From: Flavobacterium sp.
Lineage (GTDB): Bacteria > Bacteroidota > Bacteroidia > Flavobacteriales > Flavobacteriaceae
Direction of reading: 5' to 3'
Length of the DNA: 64,000 nucleotides
Assembly: GCF_028689845.1 (NCBI RefSeq)
Contig: NZ_JAQVCH010000004.1
Span: forward strand, 53,721 to 117,720
In this document: piece after piece, positions 24,678 through 32,976 of the stretch
Layout: every line of letters starts with the position of its first letter
Numbering within the stretch: position 1 is the stretch's first letter
The notes under the pieces: generated by a model
What the model saw: the letters and a program-made list of their open reading frames with translations, nothing else
What the model was told of the DNA's origin: nothing
Databases searched by the model: none
Translations under genes and position numbers: made by a program

Positions 24678-24986
24678 ATGAAATTTAAAGTTTACATACT
24701 TTTTATTTATTTAGTAACGTTAACTGTTTTGCCTTCAGTTCGAGCGATGAAACTCCAATTTGGTGAAACTAGTGAACAAGCGTGCAATTCTTCCGAACCA
24801 ATTGAATGTGATAAAGGTAAACTAGTAATGAGTTTAAATTTTAGCCCGATTCAATTTGTAAATGAATTAAATTACACGTTTAAAAATATCATCTTCGATT
24901 TTGATTTAAGAAAAGAAACCTCTTTTTATGAATCTTTTTTTATATCGATCTATCAAAATTCTATTTGGCATCCTCCTAAATTTTAG
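24678..24986 (+). CDS. Small secreted protein of unknown function
   Basis: 102 residues: N-terminal hydrophobic signal-like segment (residues ~5-22), two cysteines (EQACNSSEPIECDKG), and a C-terminal SIYQNSIWHPPKF. Short Bacteroidota proteins ending in W-x-PPK-like tails (DUF6660-type) resemble it, but I cannot assign a function. It stands alone between the methyltransferase and the T9SS protein. Confidence 0.6.
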   Translation: MKFKVYILFIYLVTLTVLPSVRAMKLQFGETSEQACNSSEPIECDKGKLVMSLNFSPIQFVNELNYTFKNIIFDFDLRKETSFYESFFISIYQNSIWHPPKF

Positions 24987-25009
24987 TTGTACTTAAGATT
25001 TTACCTATT

Positions 25010-25026
25010 ACTGCATTTGTTGCAGT
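25010..25026. promoter_or_regulatory. Inverted repeat upstream of the kelch-like gene
   Basis: ACTGCA-TTTGT-TGCAGT, a perfect 6-bp inverted repeat with 5-nt spacer, 20 bp before the ATG at 25046. It overlaps a -7-like TGCATTTG, so it could be an operator. Single occurrence in the window. Confidence 0.4.
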
Positions 25027-25045
25027 TCACTTAATATACAACAAA

Positions 25046-26644
25046 ATGAAAAAACTATTTATTTTTCTTGTATTCAGTTGTTTTCAACTAGTACAAGGAC
25101 AAAATAATTTCCCCTATGACGTGGTGTTAACACCTGTTAGCGTTGCTGGTTTACCCGGGTTACATTCGTATGCTTTTGGTCAACACAATGGAAAATGGCT
25201 TATTATAGGCGGTAGAAAAGATGGAATGCATGCTCGTCAACCGTTTAATGCCTTTCCAGAAAATCAAAATAATACCACTATTTATGTCGTTGATATTGCC
25301 ACACAACAATCTTGGTCGGCATCAATGAATACATTAGCCACCGGATTAAAAGAGCAGTTGCAATCTACTAATATGAATTTTCATCAAGATGGAGATGCTT
25401 TATATATCATTGGCGGTTATTCATTTGCTGTTTCGGCAGATGACCATATTACGCATGATAAATTGACTGCGGTAGACGTTCCAGGCTTAATAAATGCAGT
25501 CGTTAACGGTTCTAGTATTTCAAGTTATTTTAAGCAAATTTCTAATCCGATTTTTGCAAATACAGGCGGACATTTAGGAAAAATAGGAAATGAATTTTAT
25601 TTGGTTGGTGGTCAAAAATTTGATGGCCGCTATAATCCGATGAATGGTCCTTCTTTTACACAAACCTATTCGGATGCTATTCAAAAATTTGAAATAGATA
25701 ATACAGGAACGCAATTGTCAACTTCTAATCATACGGCTTGGATTGATGCTGTTCATTTACATCGACGAGATTATAATTTATTACCGCAGGTTTTTCCTGA
25801 TGGCGAATTAGGCTATACGATTTCTTCGGGTGTTTTTCAAATTAGTGCCGACTTACCTTTTTTGTATCCAGTTGATATAAAAGCGGGTGGTTATTTTCCG
25901 CAAACAAGTTTTAATCAATATTTAAGCAATTATCATTCAGGTACCGCTTGTTTATTTGATGCGACCAACAATACGATGCATAATTTGTTTTTTGGCGGAA
26001 TGAGTCAGTATTATTACAATAACGGAACATTAGTACAAGATGATACCGTTCCTTTTGTAAAAACAATCAGCAGAACGAGTAGAGCGACGGATGGCACGTT
26101 GACAGAATATAAATTGCCCGTTGAAATGCCTAATTTAAAAGGCTCGGGAGCTGAGTTTATTCTAAAAACAACTTTACCACATTATGAAAATGAGGTAATC
26201 AAACTCGCCGAAATCGCAGGAGATGAAATTGTAATTGGCCATCTTTTTGGCGGAATACAAAGTTCGATAAATTCACCTTTTACATCTAACCAAACGGGTT
26301 TAACAAGTGCCGACCCAACCGTTTATGAAGTTAAATTGGTATATAATCCGAGTTTGTCAATTGAAACCTTAGACGGAAGTTCACCTTTTGCTTTTTCTGT
26401 TTCTCCAAATCCTATCACGCAAGATACAATCAATCTTAGTTTTACGATTCCTTATCAAGCCGATTTAGAATACATCATTTCTAATCTTGAGGGTAAGATT
26501 TTAGAAGAAGGTTCCATCAATAAATTGAATTTAGGAAACAATGAAATGCGTTTCACCCTTACCGAAAATCAATCTAAGGTCTTGATTTTAACCTTAGTAT
26601 TTGATCACAAATTTTATCAATCTAAAAAAATCATTAAAAAATAA
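25046..26644 (+). CDS. Secreted kelch-like protein with type IX secretion sorting domain
   Basis: 532 residues: signal peptide (~1-18, ending VQGQ), repeated kelch-type blades (GKWLIIGGRKDG, DALYIIGGYSF, NEFYLVGGQKFDGRYN, HNLFFGGMSQYYY), and a C-terminal T9SS type A sorting domain (PFAFSVSPNPITQDTI ... KVLILTLVFDHKFYQSKKIIKK). It is predicted to be exported through the outer membrane by the gliding/T9SS machinery. Ligand unknown. Followed by a small Cys-rich secreted protein. Confidence 0.85.
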   Translation: MKKLFIFLVFSCFQLVQGQNNFPYDVVLTPVSVAGLPGLHSYAFGQHNGKWLIIGGRKDGMHARQPFNAFPENQNNTTIYVVDIATQQSWSASMNTLATGLKEQLQSTNMNFHQDGDALYIIGGYSFAVSADDHITHDKLTAVDVPGLINAVVNGSSISSYFKQISNPIFANTGGHLGKIGNEFYLVGGQKFDGRYNPMNGPSFTQTYSDAIQKFEIDNTGTQLSTSNHTAWIDAVHLHRRDYNLLPQVFPDGELGYTISSGVFQISADLPFLYPVDIKAGGYFPQTSFNQYLSNYHSGTACLFDATNNTMHNLFFGGMSQYYYNNGTLVQDDTVPFVKTISRTSRATDGTLTEYKLPVEMPNLKGSGAEFILKTTLPHYENEVIKLAEIAGDEIVIGHLFGGIQSSINSPFTSNQTGLTSADPTVYEVKLVYNPSLSIETLDGSSPFAFSVSPNPITQDTINLSFTIPYQADLEYIISNLEGKILEEGSINKLNLGNNEMRFTLTENQSKVLILTLVFDHKFYQSKKIIKK

Positions 26645-26671
26645 ATAAATTAAATTTTAAATAACATACTC

Positions 26672-26881
26672 ATGAAAAAATTAACATCTATTATCGTAAT
26701 TTTTGTCTTTTTATTTTCTTTTCAATTGAATGCACAAGAGCCACAACAAAAAAAGAAAGAAGCAGCAAAAAAAGAGCAGAAATGTTGCTCTAGTAAGAAA
26801 GAGGATACTTCTAAAGCATCTTCTAAATCGTGCGGCACATCAAAAAAATCAACAAAAGGTTGTTCTTCAACAAAATGTTAA
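26672..26881 (+). CDS. Small secreted Lys/Cys-rich protein
   Basis: 69 residues: signal peptide to about residue 21 (QLNAQ), then a Lys/Ser-rich stretch with cysteines as CC (QKCCSSKK), SCGTSKK, GCSS and a terminal TKC. This is a plausible extracytoplasmic metal- (copper-) binding or disulfide-rich peptide. It follows the kelch-like gene by 27 bases and is closed by a terminator. Confidence 0.65.
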   Translation: MKKLTSIIVIFVFLFSFQLNAQEPQQKKKEAAKKEQKCCSSKKEDTSKASSKSCGTSKKSTKGCSSTKC

Positions 26882-26902
26882 CCTAAAAAAATCATAATTT
26901 TT

Positions 26903-26932
26903 AAGCATTCTGTAGAAGGAATGCTTTTTTTT
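26903..26932 (+). terminator. Intrinsic terminator before the TetR gene
   Basis: AAGCATTC (26903-26910) / GAATGCTT (26919-26926) with an 8-nt loop, followed by T8. It separates the T9SS unit from the efflux operon. Confidence 0.85.
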
Positions 26933-26933
26933 G

Positions 26934-26955
26934 TATCTTTGTCAACCAAATGGTT
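26934..26955 (+). promoter_or_regulatory. tetR promoter with palindromic operator
   Basis: The -7 element TATCTTTG (26934-26941) is followed directly by the palindrome AACC-AAAT-GGTT (26944-26955), which would cover the transcription start. This is a typical TetR self-repression layout. Confidence 0.6.
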
Positions 26956-26971
26956 AAACTATTTAGTCGGA

Positions 26972-27589
26972 ATGAAAAACACAGATAATAAAGAAACTAC
27001 AGAACACCAAATACTGGAAGCTGCCAAAGTAGTATTTCAGGCAAAAGGAATGGAAGGTGCTCGAATGCAAGAAATAGCAGATCAAGCGGGTATAAACAAA
27101 GCAATGCTTCACTATTATTACAGAAGTAAAGAAAAACTTTTTGAAGCTGTGTTTAAATCCGCTTTTTTGCTATTAGCTCCGCAGTTAAACGCTATTTTGA
27201 ATGATGATTCTTCTATTGAGGACAAGATTAAAAATTTTACGTTTAACTATGTTACTTTTATGATGAAACATCCTTATTTGCCAAATTTTATTTTCCAGGA
27301 ACTCAACCGTAAAGAAGATTTTATTCAATTATTGAAACAAAATACGGGTTTTCCTAAACTAGAGAAATTTAAATCAAAGTTGGATAGTGAAATCAGTCGT
27401 GGAATTTTAAATCCGATTGAAGCAGATCAACTTTTTGTCAACATTATTGCTCTTAATATTTTTCCTTTTTTAGGAAAACCGTTAATCAAAGCTTTTGCAA
27501 ATAAAGATGACAAGACTTATAAGGATTTTTTGGAAAGCCGTAAAACCGAAGTGGCTAATTTCATTATCAATTCAATAAAACGTCAATAA
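26972..27589 (+). CDS. TetR/AcrR family transcriptional regulator
   Basis: 205 residues from the ATG at 26972 (MKNTDNKETTEHQ). The frame extends upstream to 26921, but that would place promoter and operator inside the gene. The N-terminal HTH is QILEAAKVVFQAKGMEGARMQEIADQAGINKAMLHYYYRSKEKLF; the C-terminal ligand domain is variable. First gene of the efflux operon (TolC starts 1 base after its stop), so it most likely represses that operon and is released by a transported compound. Confidence 0.9.
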   Translation: MKNTDNKETTEHQILEAAKVVFQAKGMEGARMQEIADQAGINKAMLHYYYRSKEKLFEAVFKSAFLLLAPQLNAILNDDSSIEDKIKNFTFNYVTFMMKHPYLPNFIFQELNRKEDFIQLLKQNTGFPKLEKFKSKLDSEISRGILNPIEADQLFVNIIALNIFPFLGKPLIKAFANKDDKTYKDFLESRKTEVANFIINSIKRQ

Positions 27590-27590
27590 T

Positions 27591-28838
27591 ATGAAACGAT
27601 TTATTTTAATTTCAATTACCTTATTTACAGTTCCGATTTTTGGACAACAAATCATAACACTTGATAAATGTTATGATTTGGTCGAGAAAAATTATCCAAT
27701 TGCCAAGCAAACCAACTTGATAAAAGAAAAATCTACTTATGAAATAGCTGCTTTAAATAAAGCAAAATTACCTAGCATTAACCTGAACGCACAAGCAACA
27801 TATCAATCGGATGTTATTGGGTTGCCAACACCAATGCCAGGAGTAGAACCTATAAATAAAGATCAATACAGAGCAATTTTAGATGTAAATCAATTGATTT
27901 ATAACGGTGGAATAATTGATGCCAACGCAAAATTTAAAGAAGCACAAATGTTAACGCAACAACAACAAGTGGCGGTTAATTTGTATCAACTTAAATCGCG
28001 AATCAATTTTTCTTATATGATGATTTTATTGTGGCAAGACCAACGTGAGTTATTGATAGACAAACAAAACACGATTAAAACTAAAATTAACGAAGTACAA
28101 TCGGGTGTTAAAAACGGAGCGATATTACCATCTTCTGAACAAGTTTTAGAGGCTGAATTATTAAAACTAGAACAAGCTTTAACCGAAAACAGGTTTTTGA
28201 GAATAAAAGAAATTCAAAATTTAGCTAGTTTAACAGCCAGTTCCATAGAAGAAAATGCCATTTTTGAAAGACCAAACACGAATATTAGCGAAAAAGGTGT
28301 TCGTCCTGAAACCAAATTTTTTGAATTGCAACAAGCACAGATTGAGGCTTCTGAACGTATTATTTCTAAAAACAATTTACCCAAATTAAATGCTTTTGGT
28401 CAAGCAGGTTTTGGAAATCCAGGTTTAAATATGTTAGATAATTCGTTTCAAGATTTTTATATGGTTGGTTTAAAGTTGAACTGGAATGTGTTTGATTGGA
28501 ATAAATCCAAAGCAGAAAAACAGGCCTTAGCTATTGCCAAAGATATTGTAACCACTGAAAAGGAAACCTTTGAAACCAACAATCAAATGCTATTAAACGA
28601 ACTGCAATCGGAAATCTCTAAAATAGATGCCCTGATTAAAACCGATACCCAAATTATTCAGTTGCGTGAAAAAGTAGTACAATCTTCCGATTCTCAATTG
28701 CGAAATGGGGTGATTACTTCTTCTGATTATGTAATTGAATTGAATCATCTTTTTGATGCTAAAACCAATCAGAAAGTACACCAAACCCAACTTGAATTAG
28801 CAAAAATAAATTATCAAACTAGTAAAGGAATAAATTAG
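27591..28838 (+). CDS. TolC-family outer membrane efflux protein
   Basis: 415 residues: signal peptide (ending IFGQQ), two long alpha-helical hairpin repeats (EKNYPIAKQTNLIKEKSTYEIAALNKAKLPSINL shown as EKNYPIAKQ...LPSINL; later NAFGQAGFGNPGLN and WNVFDWNKSKAEK). It forms the outer-membrane channel for the ABC pump encoded downstream with HlyD, two ATPases and two permeases. Confidence 0.92.
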   Translation: MKRFILISITLFTVPIFGQQIITLDKCYDLVEKNYPIAKQTNLIKEKSTYEIAALNKAKLPSINLNAQATYQSDVIGLPTPMPGVEPINKDQYRAILDVNQLIYNGGIIDANAKFKEAQMLTQQQQVAVNLYQLKSRINFSYMMILLWQDQRELLIDKQNTIKTKINEVQSGVKNGAILPSSEQVLEAELLKLEQALTENRFLRIKEIQNLASLTASSIEENAIFERPNTNISEKGVRPETKFFELQQAQIEASERIISKNNLPKLNAFGQAGFGNPGLNMLDNSFQDFYMVGLKLNWNVFDWNKSKAEKQALAIAKDIVTTEKETFETNNQMLLNELQSEISKIDALIKTDTQIIQLREKVVQSSDSQLRNGVITSSDYVIELNHLFDAKTNQKVHQTQLELAKINYQTSKGIN

Positions 28839-28876
28839 TCGCAAGTTAAAAGTCAAAAAATAATAAAAATCATCAT

Positions 28877-29752
28877 ATGAAAAATATACTAACTATACTT
28901 ATCACATTAACCTTATTTTCTTGCAACAAGGAGGATAATGATGCAGATGCTTACGGAAATTTTGAAGCTACAGAAGTCACCATTTCTGCCGAAAGTAACG
29001 GAAAAATTGAGTTTTTAAATCTTGACGAAGGAATGCTACTCGAAAAGGAAACGGTTATTGGACAAATCGACACCATTCAGTTGTATTTAAATAAAGAGCA
29101 ATTAATAGCTTCAAAAAAGACCATTTATTCCAAATCGGCCAATGTGTTATCGCAAAGAAGCGTCATTCAAGAGCAGTTAAAAACGGCTAAAATTGAACAA
29201 AATAGAATCACCACTATGTTTAATGAAAATGCGGCAACCCAGCGACAAGTAGATGAAATTTATGGTAAAGTAAAAGTGCTCCAACAACAAATAAATAGTG
29301 TAGAAACGCAAAACGCACCCATACTAAATGAAGTAAAATCGATTGAAGTACAAATAGAAAAAATTAATGACCAACTCAAAAAATCAAAAATTGTAAACCC
29401 GATTAAAGGAACAGTTTTAACCAAATATGCCGAACCAAATGAAATTACATCTTTTGGAAAACCCTTATACAAGATTGCCGATTTATCTGAAATGACCTTA
29501 CGTGTTTATTTTAGCGAAACACAATTATCATCTATAAAAGTAGGTCAAGAGGTTAGTGTTTTGATTGACGAAAATGAAGGAACTAAAAGCTATAAAGGAA
29601 AAATTTCTTGGATTTCATCAGCAGCAGAATTTACTCCAAAAATTATCCAAACGAAGGAGGAAAGAGTCAATTTGGTTTATGCTGTAAAAGTAATCGTTAC
29701 TAATGACGGCAGTTTAAAAATAGGAATGCCAGCAGAAGTGTGGTTAAAATAA
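28877..29752 (+). CDS. HlyD-family periplasmic adaptor lipoprotein (YbhG-like)
   Basis: 291 residues: lipobox LFSC (Cys ~16), lipoyl/barrel-sandwich halves (FEATEVTISAESNGKIEFLNLDEG and IVNPIKGTVLTKYAEPNEITSFGKPLYKIADL) split by a coiled-coil hairpin (residues ~75-165), then a beta-barrel segment. It links the inner-membrane ABC transporter to TolC, as in YbhG of the YbhGFSR exporter. Confidence 0.9.
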   Translation: MKNILTILITLTLFSCNKEDNDADAYGNFEATEVTISAESNGKIEFLNLDEGMLLEKETVIGQIDTIQLYLNKEQLIASKKTIYSKSANVLSQRSVIQEQLKTAKIEQNRITTMFNENAATQRQVDEIYGKVKVLQQQINSVETQNAPILNEVKSIEVQIEKINDQLKKSKIVNPIKGTVLTKYAEPNEITSFGKPLYKIADLSEMTLRVYFSETQLSSIKVGQEVSVLIDENEGTKSYKGKISWISSAAEFTPKIIQTKEERVNLVYAVKVIVTNDGSLKIGMPAEVWLK

Positions 29753-29802
29753 GGATGAACTTAAACTGCGTTACTCAAAAAATAAATTAATAAATATTCA
29801 AA

Positions 29803-30402
29803 ATGAAAATTAAATTAATAAAACTGACCTTGTTATTACTAGCTTTTTCAAGCTGTAATAAACAAAACGTAACGGAGAATTCATCTGAACAAATTAAAAC
29901 GGAAATTGCAAAAGTTTCAAAAAATAGCGAAGAAAATACAGACCCTATAACTATTAGTTCTGAACTAGTATATACTGAATCGATGAATTCTGAACAAAAA
30001 AATGTAAAAACTAAAAGCAAAGACGGATTGACTTTAATGAAACAAAATTGTTATGCTTGCCATAGTGTTACCACAAAATCCCATGACGATATCATTGCTC
30101 CGCCTATGATTGCGGTTAAAAGAAGGTATTTAAAAGAATATGATTCAAAAGAAGATTTTGTTAAAGCATTTGTAGACTATGCAAGTGACCCAAAAGCTGA
30201 AAACGCATTGATGTTTGGTGCTGTTGATAAGTTTAAAGTGATGCCAAAGCAATCATTTGCAAAGGATGATTTAACAAAAATAGCAGTTTATGTTTTTGAC
30301 AATGAAATTGAAACGCCAGAATGGTTTGAAGACCATCTTCAACAAAATCATAAAAAGGGCAAAGGAATGGGCAAAGGAAAAAACAAACAAATTAATAACT
30401 AA
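29803..30402 (+). CDS. Monohaem cytochrome c lipoprotein embedded in the efflux operon
   Basis: 199 residues: lipobox LLAFSSC (Cys ~16), a ~55-residue low-complexity linker, then a haem domain with CYACH (~residue 84), IIAPPMIAVKRRYLKEYDSKEDF and KVMPKQSF, ending in a Lys/Gly tail. The domain is closely similar to the first domain of the dihaem lipoprotein at 22784. Its location between HlyD and ABC genes is unusual for an efflux operon. It may act in periplasmic redox or copper chemistry, but the role is unknown. Confidence 0.85.
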   Translation: MKIKLIKLTLLLLAFSSCNKQNVTENSSEQIKTEIAKVSKNSEENTDPITISSELVYTESMNSEQKNVKTKSKDGLTLMKQNCYACHSVTTKSHDDIIAPPMIAVKRRYLKEYDSKEDFVKAFVDYASDPKAENALMFGAVDKFKVMPKQSFAKDDLTKIAVYVFDNEIETPEWFEDHLQQNHKKGKGMGKGKNKQINN

Positions 30403-30426
30403 AAATTCAAATAATTATAACTTAAA

Positions 30427-30825
30427 ATGAAACAATTTATTTCCTATAGTTTAACTTTTTTATTAGCTATTTTTGGGTTGCTGACTCTATTTTTGAGTGC
30501 TTCGGTAATTTTTGATTTATTTGGAATTAGAGCCAAAGAAGGAAATTATGTGCTTTTCATTGTATGGGCAAACTTTATCAGTAGTTTCATTTACTTAATT
30601 GCTAGTTATGGAATAATTAAAAATAAAAAATGGGCAGCTGTTATTTTAGGAATTTCAGCCTTACTTCTTATAAATGCATTTATAAGTTTTATTATTTATA
30701 TCTCTGCAGATGGCATTTATGAAACTAAAACGATAGGTGCAATGATTTTTAGAATTACTGTAACCTTATTTTTTGCAGCATTTGCCTATTATACAATTAA
30801 CAAGAAAAATATAAACCAATACTAA
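30427..30825 (+). CDS. Small four-helix membrane protein, copy 1
   Basis: 132 residues with four transmembrane segments. The first loop reads SASVIFDLFGIRAKEGNYVLFIVWANFISS. A clear paralogue lies at 36944-37348 with SSSILFDLFGMRAKEGSYVWFIVWANFISS, so the loop is conserved. No function recognised. Confidence 0.7.
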   Translation: MKQFISYSLTFLLAIFGLLTLFLSASVIFDLFGIRAKEGNYVLFIVWANFISSFIYLIASYGIIKNKKWAAVILGISALLLINAFISFIIYISADGIYETKTIGAMIFRITVTLFFAAFAYYTINKKNINQY

Positions 30826-30849
30826 TTAATAAATTTAAAATTAAAAATC

Positions 30850-31314
30850 ATGAACAAACTAAAAATTAGCACACTTGGATTAGCAACTTTCTTCCTTTTT
30901 TCGTGCAACGATAAGGTGAAAACTGAGGCTGCAGAAACAACAGAAACTGTTGAAACAACTGGCCATGACGAGCATAATCACGATCATTCCGACGAACTCA
31001 CGATTCATTTAAACGACGGACAAAAATGGAAAGTCGACGACAATATGATGTTACACATTCGAAACATGGAAAAAGATATTGCAGCGGTTAGTATAGACAA
31101 TCCGAAGGAATATCAATTGTTACCTGAAAAATTGAAAAAAAATCTTGATTTATTAACTTCAAATTGCACTATGGAAGGACAAGCTCATGATGAATTGCAC
31201 AAATGGCTAGTTCCTTATATTGATTTAATTGATGCTTTTTCAGAAGAGGAATCAAGCGAAAACTTTGCAAATATCCAGCAATCATTAAACACTTTTAATC
31301 GCTATTTCGAATGA
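30850..31314 (+). CDS. His-rich lipoprotein
   Basis: 154 residues: lipobox LFSC (Cys ~19), a Thr/Glu linker, then a His/Asp cluster GHDEHNHDHSDE (~residues 39-50) and a helical domain with MMLHIRNMEKDI, NCTMEGQAHDELHKWL and LNTFNRYF. The His cluster could bind Cu, Zn or Ni, and the C-terminal part looks like a small helical bundle. Its stop overlaps the cupin start by 4 bases, so the pair is coupled. Function unknown. Confidence 0.65.
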   Translation: MNKLKISTLGLATFFLFSCNDKVKTEAAETTETVETTGHDEHNHDHSDELTIHLNDGQKWKVDDNMMLHIRNMEKDIAAVSIDNPKEYQLLPEKLKKNLDLLTSNCTMEGQAHDELHKWLVPYIDLIDAFSEEESSENFANIQQSLNTFNRYFE

Positions 31315-31595
31315 ATTTAAAAAACATACATACCGAGCAAAAAGCGGTTCAAACCGCAGTGTTATTTGAACCAACGGAAAAAGTGATTGCGATGCAAATT
31401 GCAAAAGGAGAGCAATTAAAAGAGCACCTCACAAAAGTCCCCGCTTTATTGGTTTGTGTTTTAGGAAAAGCAAATTTTAATGATGAAAACGGACAACAAA
31501 TCAGTTTACTGTCCGGTGATTTCATAAAAATTGAACCAAACGTAAAGCATTGGGTTGATGCTATTGAAGAGAGTAATTTTTTATTAATTAAATAA
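31311..31595 (+). CDS. Small cytosolic cupin
   Basis: 94 residues, single cupin fold: AVLFEPTEKVIAMQIAKGEQLKEHLTKVPALLVCVLGKANF and LLSGDFIKIEPNVKHWVDAIEESNFLLIK, with His residues (EHL, KHW) as possible metal ligands. No signal peptide. The next gene encodes a lipoprotein form of the same domain, so these are recent tandem duplicates sent to two compartments. Confidence 0.75.
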   Translation: MNLKNIHTEQKAVQTAVLFEPTEKVIAMQIAKGEQLKEHLTKVPALLVCVLGKANFNDENGQQISLLSGDFIKIEPNVKHWVDAIEESNFLLIK

Positions 31596-31634
31596 TTTTT
31601 GATAAAATCATTAAAAACCAGTAAAACCAAAATC

Positions 31635-32006
31635 ATGAAAAAATCAATAGTAGTACTTGTTGTTTTTGCTTTATTCAGTTGTAAATCAGTTCCAACAAAA
31701 CCAGAATTAGTAAAAGCAATGAATTTAAAAGACTTGCATATCGAACAAAAAGATGTTCAAACTAGTTTATTGTTTGTACCAACAGAAAGCAAAGTAATGT
31801 CTTTACAAATCGCTAAAGACAAACAATTAGCAGAACACATTACAAAAGTCCCTGCCTTATTGGTTTGCGTTTCAGGAAGGGGTAGCTATGGTGACGAAAA
31901 AGGTATGAAAATGAACTTAAAACCCGGTGATTATGTAAAAATTGAACCCAACGTGAAACATTGGGTTGATGCAGAAGTAGAAAGCAATTTTCTATTAATA
32001 AAATAA
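31635..32006 (+). CDS. Cupin lipoprotein, sister of the preceding gene
   Basis: 123 residues from the ATG at 31635 (MKKSIVVLVVFALFSCKSV). An upstream in-frame TTG at 31599 is unlikely. After lipobox Cys 16 the sequence matches the preceding cupin nearly throughout: KDLHIEQKDVQTSLLFVPTE, AEHITKVPALLVCVSGRG and KIEPNVKHWVDAEVESNFLLIK. It is likely a periplasmic small-molecule or metal-binding protein; activity unknown. Confidence 0.75.
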   Translation: MKKSIVVLVVFALFSCKSVPTKPELVKAMNLKDLHIEQKDVQTSLLFVPTESKVMSLQIAKDKQLAEHITKVPALLVCVSGRGSYGDEKGMKMNLKPGDYVKIEPNVKHWVDAEVESNFLLIK

Positions 32007-32035
32007 CTCATAACTCATAACTCATAATTTAATAA
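32007..32035. repeat. CTCATAA tandem heptamer in the spacer before the ABC ATPase
   Basis: Three consecutive CTCATAA units precede the ATG at 32036. Several other spacers of the efflux loci hold similar short tandem words. Confidence 0.6.
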
Positions 32036-32932
32036 ATGAGCATTTCTGTCCAAAATATTTCTAAATCATACAATGAACTCAAAGCAGTTGACAATGTTTC
32101 TTTTGAAGTAAATTCGGGCGAATTATTTGGGTTAATTGGGCCAGATGGAGCTGGAAAAACGACTATTTTCAGAATTTTAACGACGCTTTTAATTCCAAAT
32201 GAAGGAAAAGCAACGGTTATCGATTTTGATGTGGTGAAGGATTATAAAGCCATCCGAAATTCGGTTGGCTATATGCCTGGAAAGTTTTCGTTGTACCAAG
32301 ATTTAACAGTCGAAGAAAACCTGACTTTTTTTGCTACTATTTTCGGAACAACCATCGAAGAGAACTACGATTTAATCGAAGATATTTACGTTCAAATCGA
32401 ACCGTTTAAAAACCGAAGAGCAGGAGCCCTATCAGGTGGAATGAAACAAAAGTTAGCGTTGTGTTGTGCGTTAATTCACGCTCCAAAAGTGTTGTTTTTA
32501 GACGAACCCACAACAGGAGTTGACCCAGTTTCTCGAAAAGAATTTTGGCAAATGCTCAAACGATTGCAACAAAAAGGAATCACTATTTTAGTTTCTACAC
32601 CCTATATGGATGAAGCCGCTCTATGTGATCGAATTGCTTTAATTCAAAAAGGGAAAGTATTAAAAATTGATTCGCCACAAGCCATTACAGCCAATTATGA
32701 TAAAGTAATTTATGATATTCAATCTAAAAATACCCATGGTTTAATACATGATTTAAAAAACTATCCAAGTTATTACAGTGTGTATGCTTTTGGCGAATTT
32801 ATTCACTATATCGATAAAAAGACAGATTTCAATCCGAAAGAAATCGTAGCGTATTTAGAAAACAAAAAACATTCGGATATCATCATAAAACCAGCCCAAA
32901 CGACCATCGAAGATGTATTTATGGATTTATAA
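32036..32932 (+). CDS. ABC transporter ATPase (YbhF-type, first half)
   Basis: 298 residues: Walker A GPDGAGKTT (~35; Asp replaces the usual Asn), signature LSGGMKQKLAL (~134), Walker B VLFLDEPTTGVDP (~154), and a ~70-residue C-terminal extension typical of drug-efflux ABC-2 ATPases. With the next ATPase it corresponds to the two halves of YbhF, encoded as separate genes here. Confidence 0.9.
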   Translation: MSISVQNISKSYNELKAVDNVSFEVNSGELFGLIGPDGAGKTTIFRILTTLLIPNEGKATVIDFDVVKDYKAIRNSVGYMPGKFSLYQDLTVEENLTFFATIFGTTIEENYDLIEDIYVQIEPFKNRRAGALSGGMKQKLALCCALIHAPKVLFLDEPTTGVDPVSRKEFWQMLKRLQQKGITILVSTPYMDEAALCDRIALIQKGKVLKIDSPQAITANYDKVIYDIQSKNTHGLIHDLKNYPSYYSVYAFGEFIHYIDKKTDFNPKEIVAYLENKKHSDIIIKPAQTTIEDVFMDL

Positions 32933-32935
32933 TTT

Positions 32936-32962
32936 CCTGCAAGGTTTCTAAAACCTTGTAGG
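32936..32962. repeat. Palindromic intergenic element
   Basis: CCTGCAAGGTTT / AAACCTTGTAGG (11 of 12 pairs, 3-nt loop) lies in the 44-bp gap between the two ABC ATPase genes. It has no T-run, so it is not a normal terminator; it may be a REP-like element or an mRNA-stabilising hairpin. Confidence 0.55.
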
Positions 32963-32976
32963 TATGTACAAATAAT

